A stretch of DNA of 22,789 nt, from positions 1-22,789 of the forward strand of contig JACPSF010000054.1 of the NCBI GenBank assembly GCA_016193385.1, read 5' to 3'. Source of the stretch: Deltaproteobacteria bacterium. GTDB lineage: Bacteria > Desulfobacterota_B > Binatia > UBA9968. Under the pieces are notes generated by a model that worked only from the letters and a program-made list of their open reading frames with translations, had not been told where the DNA came from and searched no databases. Shown one piece after another: positions 15,574 to 22,469 of the stretch. The stretch's first letter is position 1; the number at the start of each line of letters is the position of its first letter. Both the position numbers and the translations under genes were made by a program.

Positions 15574-15624
15574 TGGAACGGACGACCGGGATCGAACCCG
15601 CGACGTTCGGCTTGGGAAGGTCCA
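15574..15624 (-). repeat. tRNA-Gly-like 3' half, copy B (longest)
   Basis: On the minus strand it reads from an anticodon-like loop TTCCCAA (centre CCC, a Gly anticodon), through a variable region, T arm (GCGGG, loop TTCGATC, CCGGT) and acceptor strand to CCA. The T stem has one mismatch and the 5' half of the tRNA is absent. The core 15574-15608 matches copy C at 29 of 35 positions. It looks like a degenerate tRNA-Gly(CCC) fragment of the kind left by integration events. Confidence 0.65.
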
Positions 15625-15766
15625 TGGACAGATTAACTATCATACCTGCATCCGGAAGATTTTCATGTCTCTCATTTTTTAGCTCTATACATACTCGGAA
15701 CGTCCCCCCATCCCCCGTCTTTTCTGTGCCCGTAACCTAAATTTCGCCTGCATACGCATGGCTTAA

Positions 15767-16471
15767 TCAGGACTCATCGAAGCGCACAATCAGCAAAGGT
15801 TGGCTTTTCTCGTTGTCATACGAAATCTCCACGTTTCGGAGAGGCTCTGAGAATGATGCACCGCTCCCAGTCACCTCCAGCGTCACATAAAACGGCGTGA
15901 CCCGCAGAATTCGGCATTGTTCGTAACGTGGCTTTGCCCGATAAGAGGTTCCTTGCATTACGGCGGCAAACTCCGGCCTCCCCAACACCCTCTTTCGAGT
16001 GAAGCCGTTAACAGGTTTATCCTTGTAACGGAGCAACTCCTCGGCCTTAGCATGACGACTCGTGATCAGGTCGTTGTACAGCTCCGGCGTGGCCTTAATG
16101 CTTTTTGACCCATGGCGAATGTAGGCCGGCCCCGCGAAGTGCGGCTTTGCGCCGCTGGGAGGGATTACAACTGCAAGAACAGTTTTCCCCTCCCGAACAA
16201 AGATCTCCGTTGTGAAATGGATACGAGGATAGCAGATTTCGTCGCACATTTTCTGGATCTTTTTCTGAACTGAGTCGGTATTCTCAACGCCAATAACTTC
16301 ACCGTTGTCACGAACACCCAAATAGATGATCGCCTCTCTCCCTTCTGGGACCGAGTTTGCAAAGGCAACCAGTGTCGGCTCGAGGTCCGAAGCATTCGGT
16401 TTTCGTTCTACGAAGCTGTCTTCGTGTTGCTCCAGACGATTGATTAAGTCAGATCGAACAATTCTTGCCAT
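15767..16471 (-). CDS. Schlafen-type AlbA_2 domain protein
   Basis: 234 residues, ATG 16471 preceded by GAGGGAG. The N-terminal 130 residues match the AlbA_2 (Schlafen core) family: HEDSFVERKPNASD with the conserved E-x-K, a VAFANSV helix, IIYLGVRDNGEVIGVEN, and VPP-like VVIPPSGAKPHFAGPAYIRHGSKS. In larger homologues this domain is followed by an ATPase-like or winged-helix segment. Here about 90 residues of unassigned beta-rich sequence follow and no ATPase motif is seen. The domain is linked to nucleic-acid binding or RNase activity and is common in defence and mobile regions. It lies alone between tRNA-like copy B and a MITE-like element. Function is unproven. Confidence 0.8.
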   Translation of the reverse strand: MARIVRSDLINRLEQHEDSFVERKPNASDLEPTLVAFANSVPEGREAIIYLGVRDNGEVIGVENTDSVQKKIQKMCDEICYPRIHFTTEIFVREGKTVLAVVIPPSGAKPHFAGPAYIRHGSKSIKATPELYNDLITSRHAKAEELLRYKDKPVNGFTRKRVLGRPEFAAVMQGTSYRAKPRYEQCRILRVTPFYVTLEVTGSGASFSEPLRNVEISYDNEKSQPLLIVRFDES

Positions 16472-16717
16472 TTCCGTACACTCCCTCTAACCGTTCGTCA
16501 GAAGCCTCCCGGATTCACTACTTGCTACCGGCGGAACTTTCTCATTTCCTCATACGACCACTGTTCAGCCCTGCTACCATCCGACCGAGCCACTTGCGGC
16601 CACCAACGCGCGTATCGTCGCCATAACATTTTAGCCGAAGTATGGCGCATCTGCCGAGACACCCATCCAGGACCCTCCCCGGCCCCCAATATGAAAACTG
16701 CAAAGGTGTGACCGAAT

Positions 16718-16893
16718 CTAGTGTCCTGTCTCAGAAATCCGTTTAATAACTGGTGTCATTCTGAGCCGGAGGCGAAGAATCTCTAAAGCCGTGAGATCCT
16801 TCACTTTGTTCAGGATGACAAGCTTTTGAAATCTAAAAATATTCATGAAACGGTCCCAGATTTATTAACTGAACTTTAGTTCCAGGACACTAG
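16718..16893. mobile_element. MITE-like element, about 176 bp, with nested inverted repeats
   Basis: The ends are perfect 11-bp inverted repeats, CTAGTGTCCTG (16718-16728) and CAGGACACTAG (16883-16893), and weaker similarity continues inward (TTAATAA on both sides). Inside, 16754-16820 forms a long imperfect hairpin of the TGTCATTCTGAG...AGGATGACA type, a family of dispersed repeats seen in many genomes. There is no coding capacity. The outermost TA or CTAG may be target duplication, which would fit a transposase using TA/CTAG sites. The source transposase is not in the window. Confidence 0.6.
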
Positions 16894-16922
16894 CGATCAG
16901 CCCAAGTTATTTCGGCATAAAA

Positions 16923-16959
16923 TAGGGCAAGTTCAGGATGGGAATCAAGGAGCGATAAA
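16923..16959 (+). repeat. 36-nt direct repeat, copy 2
   Basis: TAGGGCAAG...GCGATAAA, about 32 of 37 positions identical to 15526-15561. Unlike copy 1 it is not followed by a tRNA-like sequence. The two copies bracket the AlbA_2 gene and the MITE-like element. Confidence 0.6.
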
Positions 16960-17009
16960 AATATTGGAAAAGGAGTCTGCCCGTTTAATGCTCTGTCTAA
17001 TGCTCGCGC

Positions 17010-17315
17010 TCAGCGCGCTTTTCGCCGTTGCCTGGAGCGGATCGTTAGGCGCCGCACCGAGCGTGCGGGCGCCGGTGCGCCGCGTAGCAAGCCCTCCGTG
17101 CTGAGATCTTCGTCGAGGTCTGGCCAGTGGATGCCGTAACCGGCGGCGCATACCTTCCAATTCGACCGCTGTTTCGCCGTCCCACCAAACAGTCTCGGAT
17201 ACCAAACCAAGGGCACGGAGATAGTCCGACCGTCCATCAAATCGACCATCAACGTGTCTTCCGAGACACGCACATCCCGTACCCGCTCGTCAGCGCTTAG
17301 CGCCAATATGCCCAT
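17010..17315 (-). CDS. DUF2442 protein, putative antitoxin-like partner
   Basis: 101 residues from ATG 17315, with GGAGG about 7 nt upstream inside the preceding gene. The family signature is complete: VSEDTLMVDLMDGRTISVPL, VWYPRLFGGT, and YGIHWPDLDEDLSTEGLLRG. The C-terminal 25 residues are a basic tail rich in Arg. It overlaps the end of the DUF4160 gene by 26 nt in the same direction. DUF4160/DUF2442 pairs recur widely in this order and are suspected toxin-antitoxin-like modules, with DUF2442 as the presumed partner; the activity has not been established as far as I know. Confidence 0.85.
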   Translation of the reverse strand: MGILALSADERVRDVRVSEDTLMVDLMDGRTISVPLVWYPRLFGGTAKQRSNWKVCAAGYGIHWPDLDEDLSTEGLLRGAPAPARSVRRLTIRSRQRRKAR

Positions 17316-17532
17316 ACCATGCCTCCAACAGTTTTCCTCGATTCTCTTCGATCAGGGCTCTGACTCTCCGCAGTTCTCCTGGTGGAAACCCGAAATTCCG
17401 CGCCAGTGCCAAAGGCCGAAGCCAGAACTTCGCCGACAGATCGTCTCGGTCCACGTGGACGTGCGGAGGTTCAGTCGGTTCGTGGCTGAAGAAATACACG
17501 CGGTACGGACCGCTCGTCAAGACCGTTGGCAC
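17290..17532 (-). CDS. DUF4160 protein, putative toxin-like partner
   Basis: 80 residues, GTG 17532. It has the DUF4160 features: GPYRVYFFSHEPTEPPHVHV with conserved His and Glu, then DDLSAKFWLRPLALARNFGF, the helix PPGELRRVRALIEENR and the ending WYGHIG. The His-rich EPPHVHV loop could be catalytic or metal-binding, but no reaction is assigned. A TAGAAT box with extended TG ends 6 nt before the GTG and there is no Shine-Dalgarno, so the message may be leaderless. It is co-transcribed with the overlapping DUF2442 gene. Confidence 0.85.
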   Translation of the reverse strand: MPTVLTSGPYRVYFFSHEPTEPPHVHVDRDDLSAKFWLRPLALARNFGFPPGELRRVRALIEENRGKLLEAWYGHIGAKR

Positions 17533-17538
17533 TGCGGT

Positions 17539-17544
17539 ATTCTA
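17539..17544 (-). promoter_or_regulatory. Extended -10 box of the DUF4160/DUF2442 operon
   Basis: Minus-strand TAGAAT with TGT directly upstream (extended -10). The -35 is poor (TTAGCC, 18 nt away). The GTG start codon is 6 nt downstream. Confidence 0.4.
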
Positions 17545-17602
17545 ACACATGCCTCGTGCATCGGCTAACGCTTTGCGGCTGACCGGCTGCTCGAACCAGT
17601 TG

Positions 17603-17917
17603 TTATGCGGCGTTCAATGGCGAAATGCGTTCAATCTTGCTCTTTATGTTCCTTGCCGCATCCCAAAGATCGACGGCGCGCTGCGCGTTCAGCCAAAATT
17701 CAGGGGTATTGCCGAACAGACGCGAGAGACGCAACGCCATCTCGGGACTCACCGCCCGCCGCTCCCGAAGCAGCTCATTGATAGTCTGACGCGACACCCC
17801 AAGGGCTTTTGCAAAATTCGCTACCGTCAGCCCGTAATCCGGCAAGAAATCCTCACGCAGCATCTCGCCTGGATGGGTGGGGCGAACCTTCCTTTGTCTT
17901 TTGTTGGGAATGCTCAT
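17603..17917 (-). CDS. higA: HigA-family antitoxin
   Basis: 104 residues, ATG 17917 with GAGG 7 nt upstream. It carries the HigA/VapI signature PTHPGEMLREDFLPDYGLT, an XRE helix-turn-helix (VANFAKALGVSRQTINELLR) and RRAVSPEMALRLSRLFGNTPEFWLNAQ. The antitoxin binds HigB and represses the shared promoter. It lies 13 nt behind higB, the toxin-first order typical of HigBA. It appears intact although its toxin is frameshifted. Confidence 0.93.
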   Translation of the reverse strand: MSIPNKRQRKVRPTHPGEMLREDFLPDYGLTVANFAKALGVSRQTINELLRERRAVSPEMALRLSRLFGNTPEFWLNAQRAVDLWDAARNIKSKIERISPLNAA

Positions 17918-17930
17918 ATCACACCTCGTA

Positions 17931-18210
17931 TCAGTGATAATCTGTCATCTCGACGTCATAAGCGTCGCCATCCACAAACCGAAAGCAAATCCGCCACTGA
18001 TCGTTCACAGAGATGGAATACTGGCCTTCCCGGTCCCTTTCCAGCTTATGAAGTCGGTTGCTTGGGGGCACCTTCAAGTCGTCCAAGCGTGTCACCAAAT
18101 CCAGGTATTCCAATCTCCGCAATGCCCTTTTCCAAATCTCTGGAGGAAATCTTTGATTTCCCTGTCGCGTACAATTCTGCCGTGTGCCGATCGGCAAACG
18201 TTTTGATCAC
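17931..18210 (-). pseudogene. higB: HigB toxin, frameshifted by one base near its start
   Basis: A normal HigB start, GTG 18210, gives VIKTFADRHTAELYATGKSK in one frame. After an AAA run near 18148-18150 the protein continues in another frame as RFPPEIWKRALRRLEYLDLV through SVNDQWRICFRFVDGDAYDV to the stop at 17931. The span of 280 nt is one base more than 93 codons, and removing one A gives a 92-residue protein, the usual HigB length. HigB is a ribosome-dependent mRNA endonuclease of the RelE fold. As written, the 5' frame reaches a TAA about 30 codons later, so the toxin is probably dead. A sequencing error or a slippage event on the A run are the alternatives. An internal start at about 18197 would give an abnormal N-terminus. 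Confidence 0.8.
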
Positions 18211-18215
18211 GAGTA

Positions 18216-18244
18216 AGCGTAAGCTGTCACGTGACGGTTGTCAA
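18216..18244 (-). promoter_or_regulatory. higBA promoter with palindromic operator
   Basis: Minus-strand TTGACA (18244-18239) and TACGCT (18221-18216) are 17 nt apart. The spacer holds a perfect 10-bp palindrome GTCACGTGAC (18226-18235), a likely HigA site. The GTG at 18210 is 5 nt after the -10, implying a nearly leaderless message. Confidence 0.55.
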
Positions 18245-18324
18245 CACCGACGTCATGCTGATTTACAGTGTCCACAGGAGCCTGCGTTACTGCCGAATTT
18301 ACTGGAGGGGTTGCGGAAAAAAAT

Positions 18325-18359
18325 TGGAGCGGGCGATCGGGATCGAACCGGCGAAGTCC
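18325..18359 (-). repeat. tRNA-Gly-like 3' end fragment, copy C
   Basis: On the minus strand it reads GCCGG, T loop TTCGATC, CCGAT, then acceptor strand CGCCCGC, discriminator T and CCA, as in tRNA-Gly. One T-stem mismatch and the lack of the other arms show it is a remnant. It lies 5 nt after the stop of the deacetylase-like gene and closes the toxin-antitoxin island. Confidence 0.65.
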
Positions 18360-18364
18360 AGCTA

Positions 18365-19303
18365 TCACCTGGGCTTGGCGAGATGCGCGGCGGGTAATGT
18401 CGCGGCTCGCTGCCGCAATCGCGCTAAAGCATCTGCATAATACTGCTGGTAATACCAGTCGGAGATCTCCTCGGCGGTCGCGACCCAAACGTGATCATGG
18501 CGGAGAATGTAGTCCAGTCCCTTGTCGATCCACTTGGATCGGTAGGCCTGGCCGGCAATGAACGGATGCAAGCAGAGACCGAAGATGCGTCCCGTCCGAG
18601 CGCCCTCCGCATAGAGCGCGTCGAACTGGTCGCGCATCATTTGATAGAAACGTTCGGGGTCGAGACCGGCGCCAAGGAAGGCGTAGATATCGTTGATCTC
18701 CATGCAGTAGGGTACACCGATCAGCCTGCCCGTGCGGACGTCGATGGGATAGGGCTGGTCATCGTTGCACCAGTCTGAGACGTATTCGATGCCCGCCTCG
18801 GCTAAAAGCTCCAGCGTGTTAAACGTTTCAACCAGTCCCGGCCCGAGCCAGCCTTTCGGGGGCCGCCCTGCAGCGACAGCCAGCGCCTCCATACTCGCGC
18901 GGATGACCCGTCGCTCCTCATCTTCCTGCACCCCGTTGAGGGTGCGCGAGTTGTTGATACCATGACCCATCAGTTCCCAGTTGCGCCGCACGGCCTCCCG
19001 CACCACCTCGGGATAGTAAATACACACTTCGGCGTTCGTTGGCGCTGAGGCACGTATGGCGTACTTGTCGAGCATCTCCATGAGGCGCCAGACGCCGACG
19101 CGCGCACCGTAGTCACGCCACCCCGCGTTCTTGGGATCAGGGACAGGTGATGGAGATCGACTTGGGGGCAAGGTCGTACCGGAGCCATCGCTCTCCCAAT
19201 GCTCCAGGTTCACCTGCACCCACAACGCCACGCGCGCTCCGCCCGGCCAGCGAAGTGAGGGGCGGTCGATCAAGGCCGTATACCCGATGGGAGATTCTGC
19301 CAT
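18365..19303 (-). CDS. Polysaccharide deacetylase-family (PuuE/allantoinase-like) hydrolase
   Basis: About 312 residues from ATG 19303, chosen because GGAGG lies 5 nt upstream; a longer frame starts at 19345. The NodB-like barrel is recognised from RWPGGARVALWVQVNLEHWE, WRDYGARVGVWRLMEMLDKY, APTNAEVCIYYPEVV, the metal-site-like MGHGINNSRTLNG and GWLGPGLVETFNTLELLAEA. The later SDWCNDDQPYPI and LCLHPFIAG supply the C-terminal catalytic His. This branch acts on C-N bonds of small amides or cyclic ureides rather than chitin. The classical Asp-Asp pair is not obvious. It is the last gene of the amidohydrolase-M20-deacetylase group. Confidence 0.85.
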   Translation of the reverse strand: MAESPIGYTALIDRPSLRWPGGARVALWVQVNLEHWESDGSGTTLPPSRSPSPVPDPKNAGWRDYGARVGVWRLMEMLDKYAIRASAPTNAEVCIYYPEVVREAVRRNWELMGHGINNSRTLNGVQEDEERRVIRASMEALAVAAGRPPKGWLGPGLVETFNTLELLAEAGIEYVSDWCNDDQPYPIDVRTGRLIGVPYCMEINDIYAFLGAGLDPERFYQMMRDQFDALYAEGARTGRIFGLCLHPFIAGQAYRSKWIDKGLDYILRHDHVWVATAEEISDWYYQQYYADALARLRQRAATLPAAHLAKPR

Positions 19304-19362
19304 CCCTACCTCCGACTTGTACTCCGCACTAGCGCCTGCAGCCACACCGAGGCGTCAGCGGG

Positions 19363-20640
19363 TCAGTCCGACGCCCCTGGGACAGAGCCGCACAGTTCCA
19401 GAGCGGCGAGCGCATAGACCCCGGCAGCTTTGACAAGATGCTCGACGCTCAGGACTTCACTTTGCTGCTGGCCCGCGTCATACACGGTAAACAAGCCCGC
19501 AGTCGATACTCCGCCGGGGCCATAGGTCAGGCCACTGATTCCGTACTCGAACATCGGCGCAGCATCACTCGAGACGGCATAGCGACTGGGCGCCGCAAAG
19601 GAGACCGGCTCGCCGTAGACGAAACGGTGGACCCGCTCCAGGGCCACTACGAGCGGGGCATGGCGCTGGAGCTCGTAGCCGTTGCCCGTCAGGTAGAAAT
19701 CGACCTCGGTTCGGAAATCGGGGTCATCAGCTTTCAGCTCATCCAGCACCGCCTCGAGTTCGCGCTTTGTCTCGATGAAGCTCTGGCCCGGCACCAGGCG
19801 CAGATCCACGTACAGGTTACAGAGCGGCGCCGGACATTTGGAGGGTTTGTAGGGGTATCCGCCCTGGATGGCGCCGATGCCGATTCTGGCCTCCATGAAC
19901 GGATGGGGATGCCGCTGCCGATAGACCGGTTCCCAGGCTTTGAGCGCCGTGACGACCCGCGTCATCTTCTCGATCGGATCGACGCCAAATTCCTTGCACC
20001 ACGTGTGCTGGGACTTGCCATAGACGGTGATCTTCGCGAAGCAGTAACCCGTCTCCCCGATCTGCAGGCGCATGCCCGTCGGTTCGCCGATGATGGCGAA
20101 GTCCGCGGTCACTCCATGGGTCACGAGATAACGCGAGCCAACTTTTCCACCACGAAATTCTGCCCCCTGATACTGGTCGACCGGGGCTTTTTCGGTCTCG
20201 CCGACCACGCCAGTCACGAGGATGTCTCCGGCCAGCTTCACGCCCGCGCGCTGAAGCGCCCGAATGGCGCCCCAGTATGCCGAGAACGCGCCCTTCATGT
20301 TCGATGCGCCGACACCGCGGATCCACCCGTTGGCCACGTCGGCGCGCACCTGGCCGCCGCCAAAGCTTTCGGCGCTATAGCCACCCCCCCACGTTTCCAT
20401 CTCGCGCCCGGTGGTACTGGTATCTAGGTGTCCGCTGAAAAGGAGCGTCGGTCGACCCTTCTTGCCGGGCAAACGTCCGATCACATTGTTGCGTCCTGGC
20501 TCAACCTCCTGAAGGCGAACCCGCATCTTGAGTTCGGCTAAACGCCGGGCAAGACTCGGGAAATTCACCAGATCGACCGTCATGGCGACGAGTTCGTCCT
20601 CGCGAATTTCCTCCAGCACCCGCCGCTGTACATCGTCCAT
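19363..20640 (-). CDS. M20-family metallopeptidase/deacylase (ArgE/DapE-like), with unusual metal ligands
   Basis: 425 residues, ATG 20640. The fold is recognisable: FSGHLDT (His71, Asp73), GASNMKGAFSAYWG, VTGVVGETEKAP, IIGEPTGM, and a lid domain with YGKSQHTW. In the family the second motif is GxxDMKG with a metal-bridging Asp; here it is Asn114. The usual EE catalytic pair reads GETE (148-150), and the final His ligand is not in its usual place. The N-terminus also seems short: LVNFPS runs directly into LARRLAEL, as if about 12 residues (the usual SPTGEE segment) were lost in frame. M20 enzymes release amino acids or acyl groups from small amides. It is 31 nt behind the amidohydrolase gene, so probably the same transcript. 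Activity is uncertain. Confidence 0.85.
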   Translation of the reverse strand: MDDVQRRVLEEIREDELVAMTVDLVNFPSLARRLAELKMRVRLQEVEPGRNNVIGRLPGKKGRPTLLFSGHLDTSTTGREMETWGGGYSAESFGGGQVRADVANGWIRGVGASNMKGAFSAYWGAIRALQRAGVKLAGDILVTGVVGETEKAPVDQYQGAEFRGGKVGSRYLVTHGVTADFAIIGEPTGMRLQIGETGYCFAKITVYGKSQHTWCKEFGVDPIEKMTRVVTALKAWEPVYRQRHPHPFMEARIGIGAIQGGYPYKPSKCPAPLCNLYVDLRLVPGQSFIETKRELEAVLDELKADDPDFRTEVDFYLTGNGYELQRHAPLVVALERVHRFVYGEPVSFAAPSRYAVSSDAAPMFEYGISGLTYGPGGVSTAGLFTVYDAGQQQSEVLSVEHLVKAAGVYALAALELCGSVPGASD

Positions 20641-20671
20641 GCGCGTCCTCCGGCCCCTTGATCAGCCCTAA

Positions 20672-22336
20672 CTACGCAACCTCATGCGCCACGTTTCCAT
20701 CCACCATGGTCATGTCGACGGTGATATTCCGAATTTCTTCTGTTGGCACCGCCAGGATGTCTTTGGAGAGCAACGCCAGATCCGCCAGCTTCCCTTCCTC
20801 GATCGAGCCTTTGGATCTCTCCTCGAAGTGCGCGTAGGCCCCGTTATAGGTGTAGACGCGGATAGCTTCCAGCACCGACAGGCGCTCGTCCGGGTTCAGC
20901 ACGCGACCACCGGGACGTGGATCGAGGCGTCTGTTGACCAGGCAGTCGATCCCGAGCATAGGGTCTGAGGTCACGATCGGCATGTCCGAGCCGCCGGAGC
21001 AGACCACGCCTCGCGCCAGGAGCGCCCGGTAAGGAAAAGCGAACCGCGCCCGCTTCTCGCCCCAGGCCTCGACCGTGCACGCCTCGCCCAGCACTTCGAG
21101 AATCGGCGGCTGTCCATTGTAGATAATTTTCAGGCGGGCCGCTCGATCGATCGACTCCGCGCTCCAGAGATAGGCATGCTCCAGGCGATGGCGCGCGTCC
21201 GGGCGCGGGTGGGCGCGCATGGCTTTCTCAATCGCGTCCAGGGTGACGGAAATGGCGTGATCGCCATGGGGGATAGCGGCGATTTGAAAGCCGGCCCGGT
21301 GCGCCTCAAGACAGAATTCTTCGGCCATCTCGGGGGTGACGCGAAAACTGCCCCGGTAGATCCCGGCCGGATCATTCGAGTAAGGCTCATACAGGGCCGC
21401 CGTCTGCCCTTGCACGCCACCGTCGATGCCGATCACGACGGGACCGAGGCGAAGCCAGTCATCGCCAAAGCCTGTGGATAGGCCCGAACGGAAGATCGAA
21501 TAGGCGGTTGTGTTTTTATCCCAACCCGTGCCGTAGACCGGGTAGATATTCAAGTAGATGCGAGCGGTGAGCTTGCCGCGCTCGCGCAGGAGTTGCCAGG
21601 CTTGAAGCTCCTGCGCGCCACGGATGGCGGCCTCGTCCGCGCTGGTAATCCCGAGCCCGTTCAGGTATTGGTTAACCCACTCATAGCCTTCCACCAACTC
21701 TTCCAGGGTCGGCTTCGGTATAGCGGGAAAGATGAAGACCGCCCGGCAGTTGTCCCACATAGGCCCCAGTGGAGCACCGTGCGAATCCCGTAGCATCGGG
21801 CCGCCGGGAGGATCAGGAGTCTCATCCTGAATTCCCATCCGGCGCAGCGCTGCCGTATTCGCCGTCCAACTCATGGACTCACGGTGGCGAAGAGCGACAG
21901 GATGATTGGGCGAGACCGGATCCAGGTCATGTCGGGTGGGGTAGCGTCGCTCCTTCAGCCGATGGTGGTCGAATCCCCACCCCAGCACCCACGTGCCAGG
22001 CGGTGTCTTGGCGACGCGTTTCGCTACCGCCGCGACGATCTCATCGACCGAGGAGACGGCCTCCGGACTGCAGTCCACCCACTTCCGGTTCGCCGCCGCA
22101 TTAGGAATGTGCATGTGGTTCTCGACGAACCCCGGCGTCAAAGCCCGACCGGCCAGGTCCACCACTCGGGTGGAATTGCCCACCAACTCCCTTATCGATT
22201 CATTGGAGCCGACTCGAGCAATACGATTGCCTACTACCGCCACGGCCTCGGCAATCTCGTCCCGTTCATTCACGGTGATCACTCGTCCGTTTACGAACGC
22301 AAGATCCGCGTCTCGAAACCCCCTGTGGCCGACCAT
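20672..22336 (-). CDS. Amidohydrolase family 3 protein (YtcJ-like)
   Basis: 554 residues from ATG 22336, which has GGGAGAG 4 nt upstream; the frame is open further to 22471 but overlaps the divergent start. Features in order: DLAFVNGRVITVNERDEIAE, ALTPGFVENHMHI (metal-site HxH, His74 and His76, with Glu-Asn in place of the more common Asp), WVLGWGFDHHRL, VALRHRESMSWTANTAAL, IGIDGGVQGQTAALYEPY, RLEHAYLW, CSGGSDMPIVTSDPM with the late Asp, and GSIEEGKLADLALL. YtcJ-like enzymes hydrolyse amide or carbamoyl groups in the cytoplasm with one or two metals. The natural substrate is unknown. It heads the minus-strand catabolic group and is divergent from a binding-protein gene. Confidence 0.92.
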   Translation of the reverse strand: MVGHRGFRDADLAFVNGRVITVNERDEIAEAVAVVGNRIARVGSNESIRELVGNSTRVVDLAGRALTPGFVENHMHIPNAAANRKWVDCSPEAVSSVDEIVAAVAKRVAKTPPGTWVLGWGFDHHRLKERRYPTRHDLDPVSPNHPVALRHRESMSWTANTAALRRMGIQDETPDPPGGPMLRDSHGAPLGPMWDNCRAVFIFPAIPKPTLEELVEGYEWVNQYLNGLGITSADEAAIRGAQELQAWQLLRERGKLTARIYLNIYPVYGTGWDKNTTAYSIFRSGLSTGFGDDWLRLGPVVIGIDGGVQGQTAALYEPYSNDPAGIYRGSFRVTPEMAEEFCLEAHRAGFQIAAIPHGDHAISVTLDAIEKAMRAHPRPDARHRLEHAYLWSAESIDRAARLKIIYNGQPPILEVLGEACTVEAWGEKRARFAFPYRALLARGVVCSGGSDMPIVTSDPMLGIDCLVNRRLDPRPGGRVLNPDERLSVLEAIRVYTYNGAYAHFEERSKGSIEEGKLADLALLSKDILAVPTEEIRNITVDMTMVDGNVAHEVA

Positions 22337-22469
22337 GTGTCTCTCCCATGTCACGATTCGGTGTTCGCATTCTGCTCCGACCGGAGAAATCTTACAACAG
22401 GTGTCTCTTGCCATGCCACTATGGATGTGAAAAAATCCGGCCACAAAGCTTGGGAGAGGAGACGGATCC
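22337..22469. promoter_or_regulatory. Divergent control region, amidohydrolase vs binding protein
   Basis: About 133 bp between two divergent start codons, each with its own RBS (GGGAGAG on the minus strand; GGGAGAGGAG on the plus strand). I see no convincing -35/-10 pair. Shared control of uptake and breakdown is inferred from the arrangement alone. Confidence 0.4.

Larger units (their letters stand above)
15439..15766. other. Non-coding stretch around tRNA-like copy B
   Basis: No supported gene. Apart from the direct repeat and tRNA-like copy B listed separately, I see only AT-richer unique sequence between the toxin stop and the end of the AlbA_2 gene. Confidence 0.5.
16472..17009. other. 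Non-coding stretch with a MITE-like element and a direct repeat
   Basis: About 540 bp without a supported gene. 16472-16717 shows nothing recognisable. 16718-16893 is a MITE-like element. 16923-16959 is a second copy of a 36-nt repeat. The remainder leads into the 3' end of the DUF2442 gene. Confidence 0.6.

Noticed and set aside
14805..18359. Functional tRNA genes at the three GGTTCGATCC-like sites
   Set aside because: Only T-arm and acceptor 3' strands are present (plus an anticodon-like loop in copy B); D arms and 5' acceptor strands are missing and two T stems have mismatches.
17549..18397. Plus-strand ORF of 282 codons
   Set aside because: Antisense to higA and higB, which have clear family signatures on the other strand; it also runs through tRNA-like copy C.
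19438..20427. Plus-strand ORF of 329 codons
   Set aside because: Antisense shadow of the M20 gene; no RBS or recognisable motif.
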